From: Apostichopus japonicus
Lineage: Eukaryota > Echinodermata > Holothuroidea > Aspidochirotida > Stichopodidae
Length of the DNA stretch: 64,000 nt
Assembly: GCF_037975245.1 (NCBI RefSeq)
Contig: NC_092573.1
Coordinates: forward strand, 7,300,501-7,364,500
Direction: 5' to 3'
Of this stretch, positions 11,276 to 26,200 are shown piece by piece. Position numbers and translations under genes: made by a program. The number at the start of each line of letters is the position of its first letter. Position 1 is the stretch's first letter. A model generated the notes under the pieces. The model was not told the DNA's origin, did not search any database, and was given only the letters and a program-made list of their open reading frames with translations.

Positions 11276-14200
11276 CCCCCCGCCCCCCCCCCCTGGAAGC
11301 TTTGTCAGCAATACATGGCAGTGCCGAGTATTGCTGACGAAACTTCCAATATATTTTCTAAAATTGTACTCCTTATTTGTCAATTATGAGTCATATCGTA
11401 ATTCTCTGTTTTTTTTTCTAATAATATTATATGTATCTACGGTATATATATATACATATAAATTTATAGATTGTTATATGTAGTGTTCAACCGATTATGC
11501 ATAACAGAAAATACCGATTACCGATTATTTTTTTCATAATCATACCGATTCCGATTATTTGAAAATGAGAAAATATCCCGTTTATACGAAATCGGCAATA
11601 AAGTTTGACAGAAACAATTATTGTTGTGATTTTCCCGTTTCCTTTTGCTTCGTTGTTATATAAGGCTCTAAGGTATCATTTTGTATGTACCAAATTACCT
11701 CTGGAGTTTCTCGGAAAGAAAAAAAAGTTTTTTTTTTAATTTATTTTTATTTAGAAAATACGGAAATATGACATCCTACCTAGTCAGCACTGTGCTAAGC
11801 GAATGGCCTAACCACCTCGACGTGAATGTCACCTGTTAATGGCTTGAAATGGGCTAAGAATAGTTACTCAAAATATCCATCGCAAAAAGTATCTCAGACA
11901 AACCATCCATCTTCAATCTTTACAAAAGTGTAAATTTTGATGACATATTGCCTTCATTCCGACATTATTTTGTACTCATTTTCAGTATTATACTGTTTAT
12001 GAACAAATAGAAATGTTACGAACTTGAAGTTAAACATACCTATTCGTTACCTATTTTACTCCATTCAGGTTCAATTAGAAAATGTAAGCTTAGGCCAATC
12101 AAACTGAAAAGCAAATTGTACCATCGTAACTTGTTTAAAATTACTCTAAAATGTAATACCAGATTGATGTAAAAAGAAATAATAACAACTAGAAACTACT
12201 CCAATATAAAATATAACATTCCCTCTATAAGACATATCACTTACAGTACCTTCCAAACAAATGCCGATTTCCAGCAAATTGAAAGTAAATTAAAGTAAGC
12301 TACGCATTTTTTGTTTGTTTTTGCAAACCGATGGTTAGGCTACATTTCCCATTGACTTAGTGTGGTTGTTAGGCTAACATGTGGTCGAAGATTGCAGTTT
12401 CTGTGGATATTTTTATTTTTTATTTGCGACACAACTAGAGCGAATAAACAGATGGCAAGGTTAGATTTCCATGCAGTTGACTTAGTGTGAAGTAAGGCTA
12501 CCATGTGGTCGGAGATTTGTGAGGATTTTAGGTCATTTTCGCTGGTACTGTACTGAAATTGCTTCGTGCAGGCCGTAATTTGCTATGGGAACTTCCCGGT
12601 GATTGTGCGCGACCCTCTCGCACTGCTTCAAATTTGATGCGGGATGTGAAAAATGTTTGCGCAATTCGCGCTGCAACTGCAATTCCTAGCTAAAGCAAAT
12701 GCATGTCACAATTAATTTTACAGAGACACCTGATATAACGAGGGCGATTTTCTTATATTTCTTTTTCGCACTCGTAATTGTGCTTTAGGGCTTTTTAGCA
12801 CTTGCGAGGGCGAATCGCCCATCGCCCCGCTTATTTCCGACCCTGTCAAGCACATTCGTTAATTCGCGAAATTGGTATTGCTGCTATGCTTACTGTGCCA
12901 AGAAATTTGAAGTCACTAACCATGAGGGAAGCAAAATCGGCGACCCTGGCAGCGTAAATTGATGAAAGTATACACTGTGAAAGACGTATAGAGGGTGTCT
13001 TATTTTAATATTTCGTAGTAAAAGAACAAACCTAATACATCAGTTGATAATTTCAACTTCCATATGTTTTTGAATAATGATATTTTCACCTTCCATATGT
13101 TTTTGGATAATCGGTATGACATAACTGGTATTCCACGTAGTTTTTACCGATTCAGATTATGTTCCGATTATGCAATATTCGTACCGATTCCGATTCAGAT
13201 TAGGCTAATCGTTTGAACACCAGTTATATGATACATGCAGATGTATAAATTGACTCATATACACCAACAATATTTACTCACTTTTCTGTAAGCTATACAG
13301 ATACGGTACAGTACTACAGTACAAGCTCAAAATGATGTCATTGTACTCTTCCTGAGTTGATATATAAACAAACTTTGCTTTTCCTGTGTCTTTTTGTTTA
13401 CTGATATGTTTGATGTTATAAATTAATAGTAATGAAAGTGAAACTATCTAAAGCAGAGATCTGCAAACCTGTGAATTGCAACACATAGTCAAACTGTAAA
13501 ATAAGGAACTACATAACTTTTGTTACAGCTTTCTGCTTCTAAGGCAGGATGAACATTAAAGTGCTTGCCATACTTGTGTACTGTAGTTATGTGTGAACTG
13601 TAGTTACGTGTGAACTGTAGTTACATGTGTGCATGTGTGCTGTAGTTACGTGTGTACAGTAGTTACATACATGTGTGCTGTAGTTACGTCTGTTCTGTAG
13701 TTACAGTACATGTGTGTAGTTATGTGTGTACTGTAGTTACGTGTGTGCTGTAGTTATATGTGTGTAGTTACGTGTGTACTGTAGTTACGTGTGTGCTGTA
13801 GTTATATGTGTGTAGTTATGTGTGTACTGTAGTTATGTGTGTGCTGTAGTTATATGTGTGTAGTTATGTATGTACTGTAGTTATGTGTGTGCTGTAGTTA
13901 CAGTACATGTGTGTAGTTATGTGTGTACTGTAGTTACGTGTGTGCTGTACAACTTAGTTATATGTGTGTAGTTATGTATGTACTGTAGTTACGTGTGTGC
14001 TGTAGTTACATGTGTGTAGTTATGTGTGTACTGTAGTTGCGTGTGCTGTACAGTAGTTATATGTGTGTAGTTATGTGTGTACTGTAGTTACGTGTGTGCT
14101 GTAGTTACGTGTGTGTAGTTATGTGTGTACTGTAGTTACGTGTGTGCTGTAGTTACGTGTGTGTAGTTATGTGTGTACTGTAGTTATGTGTGTGCTGCAC

Positions 14201-17200
14201 AGTAGTTATATGTGTGTAGTTATGTGTGTACTGTAGTTACGTGTGTGCTGTAGTTACGTGTGTGTAGTTATGTGTGTACTGTAGTTACGTGTGCGGTACA
14301 GTAGTTATATGTGTGTAGTTATGTGTGTACTGTAGTTACGTGTGTGCTGTAGTTACGTGTGTGCTGTAGTTACGTGTGTGTAGTTATGTGTGTACTGTGG
14401 TTACGTGTGTAGTACTGTAGTTACGTGTGTAGTACTGTGGTTACGTGTGTAGTACTGTGGTTACATGTACACGGTAGTGCTGATAGTGTCGACTCTTCTC
14501 GCATAGCTCTTCTTGCGATTACAGCATTACTCGGTTATAGCTCAAGATTACATTGCAGATATACAGTCAAGACAAATCATTTCCATGGTGCACTGTCTTT
14601 ATTTGTTCTTTCGTGTGTCTTAACATGTTGTGTCTAAATCATGAAAAAACATCTGTACCAAACAAAACTGTGAACAACTTTCAATCTTTAATGTTTCTTA
14701 AAATCATTCATAGTAAATCTAAAACTTTTGTATGAATCTACAAGGCTACTACAACTACGGGCAATAATAAAAGCAAACGTGCAAATAATGAATAGATGTA
14801 ACACCTTGAAGCGCTGTGATGATTATAATAATTTAATCATCAGTGATTTTTATGATTATTATGATTAGTATGCAAGAGTTTTCTGTAGAAGGACATTCAA
14901 CGTTCTAGGCTAGGCTCTAGCCTAGTGCGATGGCAGGCACATTGAAATTAAACTACACCGCAATCAACAAACTCGATCAGACATCCGATAAATGAGTAAA
15001 ACTGCAATTACATGGATTTTTAACGTTCAAAATATCAAGTATATTAGGTCGAATATTATAAGCAAAGATGCCCGTTATCGTCGGCCTCTTTAGAGTGTTC
15101 TGGTAATTCTTTCATCCAGGTAAATTAATTTCTATTTTGTAATGAATCGTAGGTGCATTGATGCTCCATCCAGAAGTGATGTCATCAGTCCTGCAGAGAC
15201 GAGTCAAACGGACGAAGGTACTGACGATGATGAGGAGGAGGATGAGAGGGAAGAGGTCATTTGTCAGATTTGTTCCAAAAATATAAGTCACATGAACACC
15301 AGAAGACGAATGCAGCACGTCAACAGGTAGTCAAATTGATTTCATGATGCATCTCTAAAAGACAGCACATTTCAAGTGTCTTTCTCAGTATTTAAATCAA
15401 TTTTGATCGAACCATAATATGTTTAGTACGGAAGCATCTGACGTTGAATAAATTCTTTGTCATAGCCAGCCCCAAGAAAATTATGTACTGTAAGCTATAA
15501 TGTTTACTGAAACCAGTTATGTACAGTACATTATGATATCATTCAGTAGCTCTGATCTCAAGTATTGTCCAGTAGTAGTAAGTCCTTCATGTAGTCAATG
15601 ATGTGGGTTCATTCAAGGTCATTTGATCTCAAGTATTGCTCAATAGTAGCAAGTCCTTCATGTTGTCAGTGATGTGAGGTCATTTGATCTCAAGTATTTT
15701 CCAGTAGTAGTAAGTCCTTCATGTTGTCAATGATGTGAGGTCATTCAAGGGTCATTTGATCTAAATATTTCAATATAGTCGTTTGCTTTTCCTTCCAAAG
15801 TAATAAAGTAGTATATACTGCTACAATAATTTGTAGGAATCTGAGGTCGGTGATCTGGAATTGAAGACCTACAGGTGTCCTTCACCACTGCTAGTTGATT
15901 ACAATAAGAATTATATTTTCTTGTGAAGTTAACTCTTTAAGTTAAAGGTACTTTTTCTTTTTCCATTGTGTGCATTGAACTACAGTATGCAGTATCTTTG
16001 TGTAGTTTTCTTTCTCCTCTCTCAATATTACAACATGGGGAGAGTTCTACCGGTCAAGATTCTGTAGTTTTATGTCAATGTTGTATTTATATACCTACCT
16101 CCCCATTCGGTCCAGGCAATGCAGGCTTAATATTATCAAGTCTACTACTGTTTTGCCCTATTAATATCTCCCCCCATGTTGGTGTAAAATCGACCTGATT
16201 CCTGATTATTAGGGAAAAAATAAAAAGAGATGGAAAAGGGTTGGGATAAGAAGGGGACAGATATTGTTTAAATACATTTTGTTAAAGTTCAGACAATTTA
16301 AAAATTAGTTCCAGGTTGTTGCGTTTGTATTAAAAATATACTATAGTAAAATATATACTCAGGTAACATTCACCAGTCCTTCCTATAAATCTGTTTGCTT
16401 TTGCCCATTAATGGTACAACAGTTTGTTAGACAAACAACTGTCAGTCTGATCTCCACATAATTTACAAACTGTTTTTCTACAGTAGTTTGTTATACCTAC
16501 CGCTGCTGCTACGTACTTCATACTGTAGACAACAGTTCTCTGTTAGTATAACATCAGACATTCATTGAAAGTGGTTTTGCTCACACTGGTATCAGAGGAA
16601 GTTCTCAGGAAGTTATATGAACCTTGTCCAGTAAAGGTTGTATATCTCTATTCATAATCTAATAGTGTTCAGTGTATTTGTCTGCTTTTGTCTTCAGGTG
16701 TATTGATTCAAATTTGGAGGTGAACAGAACGACGACAGGAACGAAGGCGGTCTCTCCTCCTCCTCGGACACACCAGGAGCCGAATCTTCCCCGAGCTCAT
16801 CCTGTCCCCAAATGTATTATATGCGGTATTCCTCTCAATACCCAAAATGTGAGTAAAAATTATCCCTCTTCAAGTAATTCATTTTCTCTGCTTTATTTCA
16901 CCTGCTTGTTTACAAAAATTCTACTGCAGGATTCAACAAGTGAATAAAAACCAGTGTGGTTAGTGTTTCCTTCAATACTCAAACATTGCCGTTTACTTCC
17001 AGTATTGAACATTTGTCGGCAATAAATACAAAAACTAATTTCAGAACTCTGATTGGAAACTGATGAAGAAGAAAGGGAGAACTTTTGGCCCTGTGCAATT
17101 AACAAATGGCAAAAGGAAATTTCTTAAATTGATGTTTTATTTTTGGGGTGAAATGTTGCAATACTTCTGAGTCTTCTATAAAATATTTGACTCATTTGTC

Positions 17201-20200
17201 TTCTTATTAAGCATAGTTAAAAGCAATTCCTGTGAACTTTTGACACGGGAATGGTCTATTTATTGTGCAAATGATAAAAAAAAAAGGAGAAGTTATGGTA
17301 AATATTCCAAGCCAAATATGTAAAAAATACACAGGAAAGTACATGTACCTTTTAAGACTATAAGAAGGGCAACAATTTTGAGCAAGTTCATATCCAGTAT
17401 AAAATACTTCTTCTCACCTTCTGTGCTCATCATCTTGAACGGCCTGTGTACCTGTCACAACTTCTCTTGCCATATACTCCAACTCGCACACTTCGTTCCT
17501 CCAACAAACTGTTTTAACTGTTCCAAAACCACGATTGAAGAACTATGGTTACAGAAGCTTCCAATACTCTGGGTCTTATCTCTGGAACAAGTTACCAGAT
17601 CACATTCGAACATGCTATAAACTTTCTACTTTCAAAAGTCTACTTAAGACCCATTTTTTCACTTGTTCTTTTGTAAATTAATTTACTTTATCTGTAAAGT
17701 GCCTTGAGCAGTAACTTTTGTTTACTGATTTGGCGCTATATAAGTCTCATTTATTATTATTATTATTATATTGCTGGCAACAGAGATGTTAATGTGAATG
17801 AATTAATAAATGGAGAGGAAAGTCATAATTATAAGTCATGATGATAAATCTTTATAGAAACGTTAATACTCTCCACATTAATAAGAATTTTCCTCGTGCT
17901 GCTATGACAGGGTCTGAAATTCTTCATAAGCATATCTAGCTGGATTAAAATGTAATTAAGCTCACAGGAATCACGAGGAATCAACACAAAAGTCTTTTCT
18001 ATTGGTTTATCTTCAGTATCTTAAAATCTAAGTAAGCACAAACAACTGATTTGGAAATGACTTGGTTCCAATGTATTGCCACAATTATATCAATGAATTA
18101 CGTAAAGATAACTATTATTTAGCATAGATCCCGATTTTTTTTTTTTTAATAAAGAGACCTATATTATACCTACCAAACTGCCAACACCAGTACAGTCTTT
18201 CATCTTTTCCTAATGTAAAATTTTTATTCCTGAACATGTGGCAAAGAATCACCTAGCCTGTTGACATGATATGTTGATACAGTTCAAATGTCATTTCCTA
18301 TCACAGTAAATGCATTCAGTGATGTTTTTCTAACCAGCCTTTCATAGTAAGTATATATGTTTATGCTCATTGGTAAGCTTTCAAAACCCATGATCTTTTT
18401 ATACATTTGAATCTTTGTTCCTTTTTGCTTTAAATCTAAACAGAAAAAGAGGAACCACCTCAAATCATGTGCCTTAAAGAATAATATTACCACAGTGCAA
18501 TTACTGGACATGGTGAAGCATCATGAGGTGACAGGGGAAACACTCCAGATGGTTCAACCATTGGTTGGGTAGGTGTTTGTAAGGCTTAAATAGGGCTTCA
18601 GTATGGTAAAGTGTATGTTACAATAACAGCATGTAAAGTATAGAGTACTGAACACTTTGAGTATGGTAAAGTGTATGTTACAATAACAGCATGTAAAGTA
18701 TAGAGTACTGAACACTTTGAGTATGGTAAAGTGTATGTTACAATAACAGCATGTAAAGTATAGAGTACTGAACACTTTGAGTATGGTAAAGTGTATGTTA
18801 CAATAACAGCATGTAAAGTATAGAGTACTGAACACTTTGAGTATGGTAAAGTGTATGTTACAATAACAGCATGTAAAGTATAGAGTACTGAACACTTTGA
18901 GTATGGTAAAGTGTATGTTACAATAACAGCATGTAAAGTATAGAGTACTGAACACTTTGAGTATGGTAAAGTGTATGTTACAATAACAGCATGTAAAACA
19001 TAGAGCACTGAATACTTGAGTATGGTAAAGTATTAGTAACAATGACAACATGTAATGTATAGAGTACAGTACACCTGAGTGTGGTAAAGTGTATATTACA
19101 CTAACAGCATGTAATGTATAGAGTACTTTATACCTGAAAGCGGCAAAGTGTATATTACAATAAAAGCATGTAAAGCTGAAAATACTATACACTTGATTAT
19201 AGTATAGTGTATGTTACATCATATGACTAGCATCGTCACCTTTTAACCTTTTTTCCCCCCTGTTATTAATTGTTCAAGTAATTACATTATTCTTTCTCAT
19301 TTGTGCCAATAGATCAAAGGGGGCGCATGCTGGTGCCGTAACAAAGATCAAGAAACCCAGAAAAAAGAAAGAGTAAGTTTGTGTCTTTCTTTCAATCAGC
19401 TTTATAATTTGATTTCCTTTAGAAAGAGGTAGTTGCAATAAGCATGTTGTTACATGCTGATAGGTTTCTCTGGTGAATTGTCACTAGAGTCAGCAAGGAC
19501 AGACAATGTGAGAGAAGAGATTGTTTAAAGAGTAGTCCATAAATTAAATAAACTGGACGTAGAAGATAAAGTCTATGATACGAGAGGAGATTGTTTCAAG
19601 AGTGGTCCATAAATTATATAAACTGGATGTAGGAGGTAAAGTCTATGATAAGAGAAGAGTGTTAGCATATGTTCTGAAGTAAAGCTGTCCAGTAGATGTC
19701 TTTCAATATCTGATTTTAGTTTTTTGTAAAGTCGTAGGCAACGCTTAAGTTTCCCCTTGGTCTTTATTTGCAGTTTATAGTATAACTCAGTAATCAAGTG
19801 TTGGTGTACAGAATGTGCCTTACAACTATGTCTGTATTGTTTACTGAGAAACGTTAATATCTACAGCCTCCAAAGTAGAGATTTATTATTCCAATTTAAT
19901 TTCTTGCCATTGTAATTAAAAAATGATTAAGATTTCAACAATTTGTTTATGTTTTGTGGAATAGAGACATAGATGAGAATATGCAGGTTGCCATGGCAAT
20001 GTCTGCATCTATAGCTGACCAAGAGGATGAAGAGAGAAAGGCAATGGGACTTCCTGTTCTTGAACGCTTTCCAGATAAAGCATCCTCTAAGGAAACGAAG
20101 AAACGCCCAGGAAGACCACGTAAACAGACAGGAGTGTGAGTGCCATGGCAGCCAATTTATAAAAAAAGTTGTTTTTAATTCGTTTCAGAGAGTTACTGGA

Positions 20201-23200
20201 ATCGTTTCTTGTTGGTATTCTTTGATGCTCTACACAAAGTGTAGTACATATTGTTTCCCATTCATGTAGGGTCAGTTGTGTCAAAATTGATGGTAAAATG
20301 AAACATTCTTATAATTCTGTAATTTTGGGCAATTTTGGCACATTCATAAATGTATCCAGATGTCTAGTTTAGTTTTAACTAATATGCAATCAGATATTCC
20401 ATCTGTAATCGTTAAGCAGGAATTGATTTTTTGATTAAGTTTACTCTCTATCATTACATTGGCTGTTTCTATTTTGATCACAGAAATTTTCATCCTCTTC
20501 TGACGAGAACTGAACAAGAAAATCGAATGAAGTGGGAAGAAAAAATAGCAAACGTTATTGACAAGCCATCAGAGGTAAATGAGACAGTAAAAAGAATGTA
20601 GATAAACTGTTTTTTTGTGGGTATAAAATTATCTCTACCAGCTTAGTACGTTCCTAAAATCTCTCCTCTTAAATGTTTTCCTCTACTCAGAACTGTTTTA
20701 GCATATTCACCTGAACCAAAGTTTTGGAATTGATGTCTAACTTAACAGAACCATATTCTGATGTCTCATCCCACACTAAATGCTATAACTAGGTGGTAGT
20801 TTACCTCAACAAGCTACAGCTAAGACAAGAATGAGTCTTATATGCAAATTAGGTTAGGCAGAGATAACCTACTATGAAAGGGTTATAGACCTAGAACAAG
20901 TGTTGATACTCATAAAATATGGAGGATTTTGAAACCAGAGAGACATTCCTAAGTCATTTTCCAGAGAAATGTGTATTCAAGGAAAATAGCTATGTCTAAC
21001 ATGTTTTGCTTCATTTATTTTGGATCTGGATTTATGCTACGCTTTAGTCCTGTTTATCTTGTTTTTTTTCAATTAGTTTGAAAGCATCGCTAAAACACCC
21101 CAGGGAATTACAAGTGGACTGGCCAAGAGATATTCAAAGAGGTCCAATGGAACTAGTCACCAACTAGAGTCACCTATGGTATATATTATTTCTATATTAT
21201 ATCTAACAGCAGAAATGTAAAATTCACTTTTAGCCACACCCATTCCCTTCCAAGGTTCTCATGGAGGTGGTAATTTACAACGATTCCCCAAAGTATTTCA
21301 TTTAAGAATTATATTTCACTGGTAACTGTCACTCTTCCGAGATATGAGTACTTGGAGTCCCTTTAGTGTGATCCTGGGAGTTTACTATGGTCTCATGGAT
21401 CTAGCAGTTAAAGCAAAGTTGTGTGTGCTTTGATGACTTCTATGCATATATCAAATTATAGTTCAACGCAAACTTGATGCTGATGCATGTGGTCAGCATT
21501 TATCAGGATTTTGACCTCTTGATGTCTTGATAGCCAGTGAAGATAGCCAGTGAAGTATAGATACCTGTGACAAACAAATTTCCCAATCAGTTAAGAAAAA
21601 TCTCATTCCATTTTAATAGAAGTTTTCGGTTTTGATGTTCTGTTATGCAAGACTTGATCAAGTCCGACTCTGTCATCAATAATCCAAATATGCTTGAAAT
21701 ATAACAATCTTATATCTTTTAGTAGAGATGTGTTTTTTCAAAGGCTGCATATGATATGTAAGATCTTAACCTGACCTTGTACTGGCCATTGGTTTCTGTG
21801 TCAGAACTGTTTAGATTCATTTTGAAAAAAACAAAAACAAGAAACTACAGGAAAATAAATGGTTTCACCTTCCATTGGAACTATGACATCGCAGGTTTGA
21901 CAAAAGTAGCCAAACTTTTCAACCCTGATATTTTCCTTAAAGGAGTGGTCTTTCTTTTCAGATATCTGGGGGGGGGGGGGGGGTAAATCACTAATATATC
22001 TCTCATATAAATATATTAAAACTAATAAAACAATTGTTGAGATTGCTTTCTCCTTTTATTCATTTTGCAGAAAGTAGATAAAGACATGCAACCGATGTGG
22101 CATCTAACAACATGTGATGCTCTGTTAAATTCAAAGCCTTTCTATGTCGAGAAGCTGCTACCCTTTTTTGAATATGAAAAAGAAGCCAAGAAAACACAGA
22201 AGACTCTGAGGTTTGAAGACGATAGTCCAGAGAAGATCAATGCCATCGAGCAGGTGAGAGAAAAGATCGAAACAAATATTAGGGTTGGTGGTCTGGGTAT
22301 CATTGGCAACAAAGGAAATTAAAGTATATGCCAAAAAAGTAACTTGAATATTGTTGTTATTCTTTAAAACATATCAAAGCTGGCATATAGCATCTGCTAT
22401 GTAAACATTTGTAATGAAGCATGTTCGTTTTGGTTTTTACACACTGTATTAAAAGCAACACCTTCCACTTGAGCATATGTTCCAACATGTAATACATAAG
22501 GATTTAACGTGAACTCCGGATATGGATACGGATATGGATAACTACTTCTCTGTTGAATAATTAATAATCCAGCAGATGCAATCTCCTCCTGGCCATGCAT
22601 CCAGTCAGGGTGTCATCACACAGGAAGCAATCATTGCTCTGGCAGAACTTATGGCAGATGATAGTCAAGAGGAAGATCCTCCTACCGGTAGGACAATATC
22701 TTCCCCAGCCGCCTCTGGTTTCATACCTCCATCATCACCTCACAAGGAACAGGTAAAGTGGTTTATGTAGTCAGCCTTGTAATCTTGGCCAAAATACATT
22801 TAGGAGTACATCCTCCCCTACTCCTACCCGCTTCCCATCTCTACCTACATTATAACCTTACAAGGAACAGGTAAAGTTGTTTATGTGTTCAGCCTTGTAA
22901 TCTTGGCCAAAATACACCTAGGAATACATCCTCCCCTACCCCTCCCCTCATCCCATCGCTACCTACATCATCACCTTACAAGCCAAATGTTCTTGGCAAC
23001 AGGATTTCTGAAGATACTGGGATTTTTAAGCATATTTCAAAATGTTCCAATTATAGTTGGTGTTTATGGTAATATGATTTATGAACAACTGTTGATCCTT
23101 TATCAACTTGAAAGTAATGTTATTCAGGAACTTGCCTTTGCTGAGGTATGCTCGTATGAAGTTCAACGCTAAGAACTATGCAAATTGAAGGTATCCTATC

Positions 23201-26200
23201 CACTGTTTGTACAACAAAATTATATGATTTATTTTATTTTATATTATATTTTTATTAAATATTTATTTTATTAACAAAAGTATGTATGCAAAAGAATTCA
23301 TTTTATATACCTGCCTATTTAACAGGAAGGACCCAAATTATAAATGTATCAGACTGTAAGCACATTCCCATTGTAGACATTAAATCTCACGGTGCTCTTG
23401 TATCTTATAGATAAGAAAATGTTGTTGTTGTTGTTCTTACAAGACTAGCTACCATATTAACATTGCATGCACACCCTGTTCATTTCAGTGAAATTTTATT
23501 TAAAAAGTATTAACAATATTTCAGCCAACTGTTTTCTCAGTATTGTAATCTTTGTTTCCTTGCTCTGTTTTTGTGTTCTGTTGGTGTGACATAATGATGA
23601 TCTCTTTTTAAAATAACAGGGAATTGATGCAGGCCAATACGCTATCGATAAACCACAACGTGCATTACTGGACTCCCTTCGACGTATGGTGGACTCTACT
23701 TCCATCGACCCACTAATTATTAGAACCAAAGATAACCAAATGCTCTTTGCTCACTACTTTATCCTGGCTGTCAGATGTCCTAAACTTCTAGAGGTAAAAC
23801 AAAAACATCAAACCGGTTTCTGTTGTATAACAGGGTTGAGGGGGAGGGGGTATGACAGGGTGTAATGGATGAGAGGTTGGGGAAGGGGCATGGGTGTGGC
23901 AAACATGCATACAGCATGATAAACACATGGCAAGGACTAATTTCATTTCTCTAACTGTATTCATTCGTATCTTGCAGCAATCATACGGACAAAAAAACAA
24001 ATGTATGAATAGCTAAAAATTCAGTCTGCCAATCCTAGTTAGACCAAGAATTGTGATATTGTGCACATATTTCAACGAAGGGTCCCATTTATAAAAGAAA
24101 ATGTTTGATATTAGTGTTTGATATTAATATGTAAACAATATTCTCTTCACAGTTGTTTACTGATTGCTTTGTCAGTAACTACTGACTCTTAACTCTCACT
24201 AGAACAACTCTAAATGAATCATGTTTCCCCACTGATAGGAATGTGAAGTTTTATCGTTCCGAGGGAAGGTCACTTCCAGCGGGGAGATCAGTCTTTTGGA
24301 TTATCGAAAGTCAGAGCTACTGCTGGTGATGGCTTACCTGTATGCAGGGGAGACTTACTTTCCTGAAAAGTACTTATCACAAATAGGAAGGTTTGCTAAG
24401 AGGTAAATATCAACATTGAAATCTGTGAACTTTATAACAGGCATTACTTACATATTGAAGTCACTGTAGCAGGTGAGATTGACTAAGAGTAGGATAAAGG
24501 TCAAAATTATTAAACAGTGAAATCTGATTATACTTCAGGATGTGTTGACACTTTACCTGGTTAGAGGTAGCATGTGATGACACTCAATGATGTATAGTGG
24601 TACGATATAAAATGTAATAACATGAACACTCTTGTTTAGTCATAGACGGTGATGACACACTAATGTGTATAGTGGGTGAGTGTGATGACACACTCATGTT
24701 TCTGGTAGAATGTGATGACATACATTCATGTTTAGTCATAGATGGTGATGACACACTAATGTGTATAGTGGGTGAGTGTAATGTCACACAGTTCATACTA
24801 GGCACTTCATAATTCCACCTCATAGAGTCAATATCCATGCTCAGAAACAATTCAATATTTGCAAATTTTTATTTCAACTATTTCTACTATAATCTTTATT
24901 CTCAGATTGGCAAAGATTTGTTGTAAGATATTGTTTTGTATGCAATTATGAAGAAGTATTACAAATGTAGAGCTATTGGAAGAGAAACAAATTGATCTAA
25001 TACAATTGATAAAGATAGTTATTTGCTCCACATCTCTACAGGTATAACCTGGTCGAATTGGATGCAATCTGTCAGAAGAGACTGAGGGATTGTGGACCAG
25101 TGAAGGAGACAACTCCGAGCAAACTTGTCAATCAAGAGAAAGATATTCAAGATCTAATACAGAGTATATGGGATGATAACAGTGATGATAATACAATACT
25201 TGTGGGAGATATGAGCAGCGATTCCACCTTAGAGGAACTACCCAACCAAGCTGATTTAACAGACATATATGAATTTGCATTCTCTCAGAAGAAAGGTGTC
25301 AAGAAGGTAACAAATGGTGAATCGACTGAACAACAGTCGAGTGAGGCAGCTGAAAAGGGGAGGAGGAGGAGGAGGAAGGGCGTAGCTAGAGAAATGCAGG
25401 GAAGTCAGAGAGGGCACAGTCAGGATGTAGATAGGGTGGTGGATGAGGGTCTGGAGGAGAACGGTGGAGGAGGAGGAGGTAGTGAAGATTCAGATAGAGT
25501 GGTAGAATTCACTTCAGGTGACGAAGAGTCACAGATGGAAACGAAACATTGTCACAAAAAAAAAATGAAAAGTCCCGGTCGATTGGCAGAATCTCCTGAT
25601 ACAGATGATTCTAGAAGCAAGAAGAAAGGAATTTTAATGAGTGAAAATGTGTCAAGAGGAAAGCCTGCATCTTCTGTGAATTGGAAAAGAGAGGTAGTTT
25701 CTAGAAGAGTTGAAAAATCACCTGGAAGGAAACCCGGAAGGCCGAGGAAGATCAATTTGAAGATTAATTTGAGCTCAGATGATGATGTTGATTGGAATGG
25801 TAGTAGTGATGGCAGGCAAAGGAAGATATCACCTCGAGTTAGACGAAGAAGGAGGATGCCAAGGAAACAGCAAAGCTCCGCATCTGACGAGAATGATGAC
25901 ATGCGAATACGTAAGGAGCGTTTGCAAGCAGGAGAAGAGAAAAACCAGAACACAAAACAGATGCTGCTGGAAGAGAAGAAGGAAGATGTTTCGGATGTTT
26001 TCACTCCAAGGAAGAGGGGAGGATCTAGAATGGTAAAAGTACCGGGTAGTCAGTCTGGTCTCAGCGACTCTTCAAGGAAGAAGGGAGGATCTAGAAAGGT
26101 GAGAGTACTGAGTAGTCAGTCTGGTCTCAGCGACTCATTCGATTCAGAGGGAAATATAAGTTCGGGTTTATCAGTTGCCTCTCCTAAAAAACCAAGAGGA

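Noticed and set aside
17378-17620. 80-residue frame as a small gene
   Set aside because: The meaningful protein is in the neighbouring frame and is the tail of a LINE ORF; this frame is out of phase.
18554-19192. 212-residue minus-strand repeat protein
   Set aside because: It is an artefact of a 60-bp tandem array, whose period is a multiple of three. It lies inside SLX4 intron 5 and has no domain content.
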